DNA of 11,879 nt from Comamonadaceae bacterium. GTDB lineage: Bacteria; Pseudomonadota; Gammaproteobacteria; Burkholderiales; Burkholderiaceae_C. The DNA lies in NCBI GenBank assembly GCA_947461325.1, contig CANHLD010000039.1, positions 1 through 11,879 on the forward strand, read 5' to 3'. A program made the position numbers and the translations under genes. This document shows, piece after piece, positions 6,617 to 11,879 of the stretch; position 1 is the first letter of the stretch, and every line of letters starts with the position of its first letter. The notes beneath the pieces are model-generated. The model did not search any database and was not told the DNA's origin. It was given only the letters and a program-made list of their open reading frames with translations.

Positions 6617-7191
6617 CGCCACTCCCAAAATATGAATACACTGAAAATATGACCGATGGCAAGTACCGCAAAAACCATAAATATCGGAATATGAACCTTG
6701 CGCCATTGCGCCATGGCGTTGAGTGCCACAGAGTCCCAGAAAACTGAACGTTCAATTTCAATGGCTGACAATCCTTGCGCTTTGAATTGCTCACGCTCAG
6801 TCATGACAAATTGTCGGGATCTTTTCAAAAGTAATTTGCCCACTAGACCACTCACCACATTGAGTCCCATGGCCAAGGTAGCCAACCAAGGCAGAACGGC
6901 ATTGAAATGAATGCCTGAATGAATCAACACCATGGTCGAGCCAAGCCAGGCACCGAACTCATGCAACTTGAGGAGTGTTTGTGGATTTCCGTAGTCAACC
7001 CACTTTCTCTTGCGTGCAGAGTAGTAAAGCGAAGCCAGTATCAAAAGCGTTCCAGGAATTCCCAGATAGCGACCCACCCAAACCAAATTGAATTGATGAA
7101 GAACATAGTCTCCCGCAAGCGTGGAGATGGCCAACAGCCCCAACATCAATGTGAAAGGTAAAACGTGTCTTTGCCAGAGTGATGGGCTCAT
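6613..7191 (-). CDS. Di-haem b-type membrane cytochrome (ferric reductase/cytochrome b561-like)
   Basis: Membrane protein of 192 residues with about five hydrophobic segments. Two HX13H pairs stand out: H77/H91 (in LHEFGAWLGSTMVLIH) and H167/H181 (in VHIPIFMVFAVLAIGH). Pairs of this kind in neighbouring helices bind two stacked b haems in cytochrome b, NOX and ferric reductase proteins. H95 is a further histidine near the periplasmic end. No flavin or NAD(P)H domain is present, so the protein would pass electrons between the quinone pool and the periplasm. The partner is most likely the octahaem cytochrome encoded next with a 4-nt overlap. It follows the FixH-like gene after 29 nt. No Shine-Dalgarno sequence is evident before the ATG, but no better start is available. 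The family assignment is tentative. Confidence 0.82.
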   Translation of the reverse strand: MSPSLWQRHVLPFTLMLGLLAISTLAGDYVLHQFNLVWVGRYLGIPGTLLILASLYYSARKRKWVDYGNPQTLLKLHEFGAWLGSTMVLIHSGIHFNAVLPWLATLAMGLNVVSGLVGKLLLKRSRQFVMTEREQFKAQGLSAIEIERSVFWDSVALNAMAQWRKVHIPIFMVFAVLAIGHIFSVFIFWEWR

Positions 7192-7220
7192 TTGAATAAC
7201 ACTGAAAGTGCAATTGCCCT

Positions 7221-7481
7221 TTATTGACTGGTTGCAGATGTTGCTGCGTGATTACGTCCCTGTATCGCTGGGGTCAAGGCTTTACGTTGCTCAGGACGGG
7301 CAAGTTGCAAATTATTTTTCACCATCTCATCGTCTTTTGTGAAATCCGTGTCATTGCCCTGAAACGCAATCCAGCCGGACACCAAACTAGCGATCACCAC
7401 CAGCAACGGGCCCGACAACACCAACCACACATGGCCGAAGCGCCACCAGGGTTGGGAAAAACTCGATTGATCAGATGACAT
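7221..7481 (-). CDS. ccoH: Short FixH/CcoH-like single-span protein
   Basis: Small protein of 86 residues. An N-terminal stretch with PWWRFGHVWLVLSGP is followed by one transmembrane helix (about 17-39) and a polar tail rich in lysine, arginine and glutamine. The PW-W-G-P pattern at the start of the helix, and the position directly after ccoG, match FixH/CcoH proteins, which help assemble cbb3 oxidase with the copper ATPase CcoI. Typical FixH proteins have about 150 or more residues with a periplasmic beta-rich domain; this one keeps only the anchor and a short tail. A good AGAGG Shine-Dalgarno sequence lies 5 nt before the ATG. It sits 22 nt after ccoG and 29 nt before the b-type cytochrome gene. 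The symbol is by family resemblance and context. Confidence 0.68.
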   Translation of the reverse strand: MSSDQSSFSQPWWRFGHVWLVLSGPLLVVIASLVSGWIAFQGNDTDFTKDDEMVKNNLQLARPEQRKALTPAIQGRNHAATSATSQ

Positions 7482-7503
7482 ACAAACCTCTCATTTATTT
7501 CAT

Positions 7504-8934
7504 TCAGCGGGGAACCAAGAACACCGCTTTTTCAGTCACGTGCAAACTGCCATCGTCGTTGGAGATATCAAACCAGACCGGGTACGAACCGGGCTTCAGG
7601 TTTTCATAGGGAACACCAATACGCACCGGTAACCACCGAGACTCGGCAGCCCCGACTTGAAGTTCATCACTGGTGAAGATAGACATGCCATCTAAGCCCC
7701 GAGCTTGTATATGCAAGCCTTGTATTTCTTCGGTGGCATTCATGATTTGCAATCGGTACACATTCTCCACCTCGCCTTGCTGGGTGATGCGCGGCAAGCC
7801 TCGGTCGCGGATCACATCCACTTTCATCGGCATACGCATCAACAAGCTAAATCCCAGCAGCAAAATCAAAGTCCACAGTACGCCTGTGTAAATCAACACA
7901 CGCGGGCGAAAAATGCGTTTCCACATGGCTGTGGTGGTCCACCCTTTGTCCATGGCGTTTTGGGTGGCGTAGCGGATCAAGCCCTTGTCGTAACCCATTT
8001 TGTCCATCACACCATCGCACACATCCACACAGGCAGCGCAGCCAATGCATTCGTATTGCAAGCCTTGGCGAATATCAATACCGGTGGGACAAACATGCAC
8101 ACACAAGTCGCAATCCACACAAGCGCCGAGTCCAGTGTCTAACAAAGCTACATGCCGTGAACGTGCGCCACGCGGCTCTCCGCGTTTTTCATCGTAAGTG
8201 ACGATCAATGTATCTTTGTCGAACATCGCGCTTTGAAAACGCGCATACGGGCACATGTATTTGCACACCTGCTCGCGCATGAAGCCTGCGTTGCCATAGG
8301 TGGCAAAACCGTAAAAGAACACCCAGAACACTTCCCACGAACCCATGCGCGTCTGTAAAAACTCCATGCCCAGTTCATGAATCGGTGTGAAATAACCGAC
8401 AAAGGTAAACCCTGTCCATATTGCCAAGCCCAACCAGAGAATATGTTTATAGGTTTTTTTAACCAGCTTTTCCAATGACAAGTCGCCGTTATCCAAACGT
8501 ATTCGCGCGCTGCGATCACCTTCTACTTTGCGCTCAATCCACATGAATAATTCGCTGTACACAGTTTGCGGACAGGCATAACCGCACCATAAACGCCCGG
8601 CTACCGCCGTGAACAAAAACAGCGACAGAGCGCTGATCACCAGCAAGCCCGTCAAGTAAATAAAGTCTTGCGGGTAGAGCACCAGACCGAATATATAAAA
8701 ACGGCGCGCCCCTAAATCAAACAATACCGCCTGACGCTGACCCCATTCCAGCCATGGCAAACCGTAAAAAACCAATTGAGTGATGAACACCCCCATCCAT
8801 CTCCAACGCGCGAACAAACCGTGCACGGTGCGCGGGTAAATTTTGGGCATAGACGCATACAAAAAAGCAGACGATTGCGTGTCGCCTGCTGGATGTATGG
8901 GTATGACCTTGGAAGAACGGTTATCTGAATTCAA
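7504..8934 (-). CDS. ccoG: CcoG/FixG/RdxA, cbb3 oxidase maturation iron-sulfur protein
   Basis: Membrane-bound polyferredoxin of 476 residues, proposed in Rhodobacter work to reduce Cu(II) for cbb3 oxidase assembly. It has transmembrane segments near 48-65, 90-112, 165-183 and 345-365. A CGYAC pair (C117, C121) and CKYMC (C224, C228) are followed by two [4Fe-4S] ferredoxin motifs, C272-C275-C278-C282 (ending CP) and C296-C299-C302-C306. The C-terminal part (about 385-476) is the Ig-like FixG_C domain. The start is a TTG at 8934 that overlaps the ccoP stop (TTGA). The frame is closed 4 nt upstream and the next ATG (residue 29) would remove family-typical residues, so TTG is the best start. It precedes the FixH-like gene in the same operon. 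Confidence 0.95.
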   Translation of the reverse strand: MNSDNRSSKVIPIHPAGDTQSSAFLYASMPKIYPRTVHGLFARWRWMGVFITQLVFYGLPWLEWGQRQAVLFDLGARRFYIFGLVLYPQDFIYLTGLLVISALSLFLFTAVAGRLWCGYACPQTVYSELFMWIERKVEGDRSARIRLDNGDLSLEKLVKKTYKHILWLGLAIWTGFTFVGYFTPIHELGMEFLQTRMGSWEVFWVFFYGFATYGNAGFMREQVCKYMCPYARFQSAMFDKDTLIVTYDEKRGEPRGARSRHVALLDTGLGACVDCDLCVHVCPTGIDIRQGLQYECIGCAACVDVCDGVMDKMGYDKGLIRYATQNAMDKGWTTTAMWKRIFRPRVLIYTGVLWTLILLLGFSLLMRMPMKVDVIRDRGLPRITQQGEVENVYRLQIMNATEEIQGLHIQARGLDGMSIFTSDELQVGAAESRWLPVRIGVPYENLKPGSYPVWFDISNDDGSLHVTEKAVFLVPR

Positions 8935-9851
8935 GGTTTAGCTATGGCAGAGTTTTGATATGAAAGTGACCAGACATAGGATGTCAGCACATGTATCTGC
9001 GAGGCGCTGAGTCTGTCTTTCTGGGCTGGCATCACATTGACTTTGCCATGGTTCACCATATTGACAATCGCTTGCTCGCCCCAGCCATGCAACCAAATTT
9101 TGTCGCTGAGGTTTGGGGCGCCCAGGGCTTGGTTGCCCTTGCCGTCTACGCCGTGACAAGATGCACATACCGTGAATTTGTTTTTACCCCCCGAAGCCTT
9201 GAGTGAATCATGCGGACTGCCGGACAAACTGAGCACGTAATGCGCCACTTCAGAAACTTCCTTAGGACTGCCCACGGCCTGTGCCATGGCAGGCATCATG
9301 CCTTGGCGACCGTTAGTAATCGACGCATTGATGTTTTCAGGCGCGCCGCCATGCAACCAGTCACTGTCGGTCAAATTCGGATAGCCTTTGGAACCTTTGG
9401 CGTCTGAGCCGTGGCATTGGGAACAGTTGTTCATGAACAAGCGCTCACCAATCGCCATGGCCTTGGGGTCTTTGGCCAACTGCTCAACTGGCAAAGCATC
9501 GTAGGCCGCATACAAAGGTGCCAGCGCTTTGTCTGCATCTACTATTTCAGCGTTGTACTCTGCTTGCGAGGTCCAGGCTTGGCTGCCCTTGAAACTGCCC
9601 AGTCCTGGAAAAATCCATAAGTAGCACAGACCGAATATCACACTCAAAACAAACATACCTACCCACCACATCGGCAGTGGATTGTTCATCTCACGCAAAT
9701 CTTCGTCCCACACATGGCCGGTGGTGTTGTCTGCATTACCGATGGATTTTTTATGCGCGGTCACCCACAACAACACCAGGCAAGCCACAATGCCAAGCAA
9801 TGTCACTGTGGCAATGAAGACGGACCAAAACGAACTGTTGAAATCACTCAT
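8931..9851 (-). CDS. ccoP: cbb3-type cytochrome c oxidase subunit III (di-haem CcoP)
   Basis: Membrane-anchored di-haem cytochrome c of the high-affinity cbb3 oxidase; it takes electrons from periplasmic cytochrome c and passes them to CcoO. The protein has 306 residues, with transmembrane helices at about 9-33 and 62-82, a linker, and two cytochrome c domains with haem motifs CSQCH (143-147) and CASCH (229-233). Methionines in GMMPAM (184-189) and NVMPAQ (272-277) are the expected axial ligands. The two-helix N-terminus is common in betaproteobacterial CcoP. AAGGA 7 nt upstream of the ATG overlaps the ccoQ stop. The stop overlaps the TTG of ccoG. Confidence 0.97.
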   Translation of the reverse strand: MSDFNSSFWSVFIATVTLLGIVACLVLLWVTAHKKSIGNADNTTGHVWDEDLREMNNPLPMWWVGMFVLSVIFGLCYLWIFPGLGSFKGSQAWTSQAEYNAEIVDADKALAPLYAAYDALPVEQLAKDPKAMAIGERLFMNNCSQCHGSDAKGSKGYPNLTDSDWLHGGAPENINASITNGRQGMMPAMAQAVGSPKEVSEVAHYVLSLSGSPHDSLKASGGKNKFTVCASCHGVDGKGNQALGAPNLSDKIWLHGWGEQAIVNMVNHGKVNVMPAQKDRLSASQIHVLTSYVWSLSYQNSAIAKP

Positions 9852-9859
9852 GGCAATCC

Positions 9860-10000
9860 TTACTCATCCAAAAAAGGCAAACGGGAAGCTTCTTCAAACC
9901 GGCGTGTTTTGCGCCGGTCAAGCGTCCACAAAATGATGCCTATAAAACATAAAAAACTCAGCACAGTCGCAACAATGCGCAAATGGGTGATGTCATCCAT
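9860..10000 (-). CDS. ccoQ: cbb3 oxidase small subunit CcoQ
   Basis: A 46-codon gene found by direct translation of the gap between ccoO and ccoP. The product begins MDDITHLRIV, has one hydrophobic helix (about 9-26, ending GIILW) and a basic stretch DRRKTRR, and ends ASRLPFLDE. This layout matches CcoQ/FixQ, a single-span subunit that stabilises or protects the cbb3 complex. AAAGGA lies 8 nt before the ATG. It starts 11 nt after the ccoO stop and ends 8 nt before ccoP, exactly where ccoQ sits in ccoNOQP operons. The coding sequence contains a short GC-rich hairpin (9898-9918). Confidence 0.93.
   Translation of the reverse strand: MDDITHLRIVATVLSFLCFIGIILWTLDRRKTRRFEEASRLPFLDE
9898..9918 (-). 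other. Short GC-rich hairpin within ccoQ
   Basis: ACCGGCG (9898-9904) and CGCCGGT (9912-9918) are exact reverse complements around a 7-nt A/T-rich loop. In the mRNA the stem lies about 47 nt before the ccoP start codon. It is not followed by a U-run. It could affect mRNA stability or the expression ratio of ccoNO and ccoP, but it may also be an accident of coding for DRRKTRR. Confidence 0.35.
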
Positions 10001-10011
10001 GGCTGTATCCT

Positions 10012-10629
10012 TTACTTGAGCGCACGGCCCAAGGATTGCAAATAGGCGATCAATGCGGTCAGCTCAGATTTACCTCGAACTGCGTCAGCAGCGCCCGCAA
10101 TCTCCGCATCGGTATACGGAACACCGACTGTGCGCAATGCAGATAAATGGCGCGGCAATGCATCTGCTTCAATCAGGTCTTTTTCCAACCAAGGGTAGGC
10201 CGGCATATTGGACTCGGGCACAAGATCGCGCGGGTTGGTCAAATGCACCTGATGCCAGTCGTCGCTGTACTTGCCGCCAACACGGTGCAGGTCCGGTCCA
10301 GTGCGTTTGCTGCCCCATTGAAACGGATGGTCGTAGACAAATTCACCGGCCACCGAGTAATGGCCGTAGCGCAACGTCTCTGAGCGGAACGGACGAATCA
10401 TTTGCGAGTGACAGTTGTAGCAACCTTCACGCACATAGATATCCCGTCCGGCCAACTGCAGCGCATTCAATGGCACCACCCCTTCGATTGGTTGAGTAGT
10501 GGACTTTTGGAAAAACAAGGGGACGATCTCTACCAGTCCACCGATTGCAATAACTAGCACGATCAACACCACCATCAGAAAACTGTGGGTCTCTATTTTT
10601 TCGTGGTTAAAAGTATTTTTGTCAGACAT
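10012..10629 (-). CDS. ccoO: cbb3-type cytochrome c oxidase subunit II (mono-haem CcoO)
   Basis: Membrane-anchored monohaem cytochrome c of 205 residues that passes electrons from CcoP to the CcoN catalytic subunit. The N-terminal helix spans about 17-38, the haem motif CYNCHSQMIRP starts at residue 70, and the axial methionine is in ESNMPAYPW (M142). These are hallmark CcoO segments. The start at 10629 is chosen over an in-frame start at 10659 because a strong Shine-Dalgarno AGGAG (10636-10640) stands 6 nt before it and MSDKN begins like family members; the longer form would overlap ccoN by 20 nt. It follows ccoN after 10 nt, with the AGGAG sharing the A of the ccoN stop codon. Confidence 0.96.
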   Translation of the reverse strand: MSDKNTFNHEKIETHSFLMVVLIVLVIAIGGLVEIVPLFFQKSTTQPIEGVVPLNALQLAGRDIYVREGCYNCHSQMIRPFRSETLRYGHYSVAGEFVYDHPFQWGSKRTGPDLHRVGGKYSDDWHQVHLTNPRDLVPESNMPAYPWLEKDLIEADALPRHLSALRTVGVPYTDAEIAGAADAVRGKSELTALIAYLQSLGRALK

Positions 10630-10635
10630 GTTTCT

Positions 10636-10640
10636 CTCCT
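10636..10640 (-). promoter_or_regulatory. Shine-Dalgarno site of ccoO, overlapping the ccoN stop
   Basis: AGGAG on the minus strand uses the last base of the ccoN TGA and lies 6 nt before the ATG at 10629. It decides the ccoO start and suggests that ribosomes finishing ccoN reinitiate on ccoO. Confidence 0.8.
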
Positions 10641-11879
10641 CAGGCGTGCGCCACAACAACAGGGATAGGCACCGGTTGGACGTTCCCTTTGAAAGCCGTC
10701 ATCAACACGTTCCACAGCATGATGAGCATGCCGCCCAGATACAAGGCACCACCCGCCACACGCACCACGTAGTACGGGTAAGTGGCTTTCACGCTTTCGA
10801 CAAAGGTGTAGGTGAGCGTGCCGTCTTCATTGATGGCGCGCCACATAAGTCCTTGCATGACACCAGCGATCCACATGGCGGCGATGTAGAGCACGATGCC
10901 GATGGTGGCCAACCAGAAGTGCCACTCAATGGCTGGCTCGCTGTGCATTTTTTTCTCACCGAACAAACGCGGGATCAGAAAATACATCGCGCCCATAGAC
11001 ACCAGTCCGACCCAGCCCAGAGCGCCTGAGTGCACATGGCCCACTGTCCAATCGGTGTAATGACTGAGCGCATTCACCGTTTTGATGGACATCATCGGTC
11101 CTTCAAATGTGCTCATGCCGTAAAAAGACAAGGACACAATCATGAAACGCAACACCGGATCGTCCCGCAGTTTGTGCCAGGCGCCGGACAAAGTCATGAT
11201 GCCGTTGATCATGCCGCCCCAACTGGGCGCAAGCAATATGAGTGAGAACACCATGCCCAGTGACTGTGTCCAATCAGGCAAAGCGGTGTAGTGCAAATGG
11301 TGAGGGCCTGCCCACATGTAAGTGAATATCAGCGCCCAAAAGTGCACGATGGACAAGCGGTAGGAATACACCGGACGACCCGCCTGCTTGGGAATGAAGT
11401 AATACATCATGCCCAGAAAACCTGCGGTCAAAAAGAATCCGACTGCATTGTGCCCATACCACCACTGCACCATGGCGTCTTGCACACCTGCGTATGCAGA
11501 ATACGATTTCATCCAACCCGCAGGCATGGCAGCGCTGTTGACCAAATGCAGCACCGCTACTGTCAAGATGAAGGCGGCATAAAACCAATTCGCCACGTAG
11601 ATATGCGATACCTTGCGCTTAACAATAGTGCCGAAAAACACCACCGCATACGACACCCAAACCAGGGTGATCAAAATATCAATCGGCCATTCCAGTTCGG
11701 CATATTCTTTGCCACTGGTGTACCCCATTGGCAGACTGATGGCAGCCGCTAGGATGACCGCTTGCCAACCCCAAAACGTGAACGCCGCCAGACGCGGCGC
11801 AAACAATCGGGTTTGCCCGGTGCGTTGCACCACGTAATAACTGGTGGCAAATAAGGCGCAACCGCCGAACGCAAAAATC
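10640..11879 (-). CDS. ccoN: cbb3-type cytochrome c oxidase subunit I (CcoN), 5' partial
   Basis: Catalytic haem-copper oxidase subunit that reduces oxygen to water at the haem b3-CuB site in the inner membrane. The frame is open to the right edge; the residues before the GTG at 11833 read CALFATSYYVVQRT, which is family sequence, so the true start lies outside and some 60 residues are missing. Visible ligands are the CuB histidines in WWYGHNAVGFF and AGPHHLHYTALP, and the haem b3 and b histidines in WTVGHVHSGALGW. SFYGMSTFEGP carries the tyrosine that is cross-linked to a histidine in C-family oxidases. It is the first visible gene of a leftward operon, ccoNOQPG and beyond. Its promoter, and possibly ccoI and ccoS, would lie beyond the window. 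Confidence 0.97.
   Translation of the reverse strand, partial: IFAFGGCALFATSYYVVQRTGQTRLFAPRLAAFTFWGWQAVILAAAISLPMGYTSGKEYAELEWPIDILITLVWVSYAVVFFGTIVKRKVSHIYVANWFYAAFILTVAVLHLVNSAAMPAGWMKSYSAYAGVQDAMVQWWYGHNAVGFFLTAGFLGMMYYFIPKQAGRPVYSYRLSIVHFWALIFTYMWAGPHHLHYTALPDWTQSLGMVFSLILLAPSWGGMINGIMTLSGAWHKLRDDPVLRFMIVSLSFYGMSTFEGPMMSIKTVNALSHYTDWTVGHVHSGALGWVGLVSMGAMYFLIPRLFGEKKMHSEPAIEWHFWLATIGIVLYIAAMWIAGVMQGLMWRAINEDGTLTYTFVESVKATYPYYVVRVAGGALYLGGMLIMLWNVLMTAFKGNVQPVPIPVVVAHA

Noticed and set aside
6617..6706. N-terminal extension of the octahaem cytochrome that would add a ninth CXXCH (CGTCH)
   Set aside because: It is an out-of-frame reading of the b-type cytochrome gene. The ATG at 6616 gives a proper signal or anchor segment and an ATGA overlap.
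7705..8142. Plus-strand frame of 145 codons opposite ccoG
   Set aside because: Antisense to the ferredoxin motifs of ccoG; its His/Gln/Ala-rich composition is typical of a shadow frame.
10630..10659. Longer ccoO start at 10659
   Set aside because: It overlaps the end of ccoN and has no ribosome site, whereas the ATG at 10629 has a strong AGGAG.
10499..11029. Plus-strand frame of 176 codons opposite ccoO/ccoN
   Set aside because: It is antisense to strongly conserved oxidase genes, rich in His and Arg with no recognisable domain, so it is a shadow frame.

Overview
The window looks like the chromosome of a betaproteobacterium, probably Burkholderiales, of moderate GC content. I infer this from gene order (ccoNOQPG with fnr and hemN beside it), the protein signatures and the short betaproteobacterial-type CcoQ. 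No search was run, so the taxon is an inference. Most of the window is one micro-aerobic/anaerobic respiration locus.

Left part (1-2405, plus strand): the 3' part of an AMP-forming acyl-CoA ligase of the oxalyl-CoA synthetase (AAE3/Pcs60) type is followed after 5 nt by a TauE/SafE-family permease. A 178-nt gene-free gap follows (2228-2405). It holds an imperfect tandem repeat of about 54 bp and one copy of a 26-bp palindromic-type unit.

Middle part (2406-5909): uspA, a DsbD_2/SafE-like membrane protein gene and hemN lie on the minus strand, and fnr diverges from hemN on the plus strand. A perfect FNR box with a well-spaced -10 element stands upstream of uspA. A one-mismatch FNR box lies between hemN and fnr. 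The DsbD_2-like gene contains two inverted copies of the same 26-bp unit, forming a 29-bp perfect hairpin that is read in frame as about 22 extra residues.

Right part (5933-11879, minus strand): this is a tightly packed operon transcribed leftward: ccoN (5' end outside the window), ccoO, ccoQ (46 codons, identified by direct translation), ccoP, ccoG, a short FixH/CcoH-like gene, a di-haem b-type membrane cytochrome and an octahaem c-type cytochrome. Several genes overlap by 4 nt. The last two genes are not standard parts of the cbb3 oxidase locus and look like an extra quinol/periplasm electron-transfer module.

How the parts work together: FNR senses low oxygen and probably drives hemN (haem synthesis without oxygen), uspA and, by analogy with other species, the cbb3 oxidase operon whose promoter lies beyond the right edge. 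CcoNOP is the high-affinity terminal oxidase. CcoG, the FixH-like protein and possibly the DsbD_2-like protein would help assemble it. ccoI and ccoS are not in the window. No RNA genes, CRISPR arrays or complete mobile elements were seen, and no gene-free stretch exceeds 300 nt.
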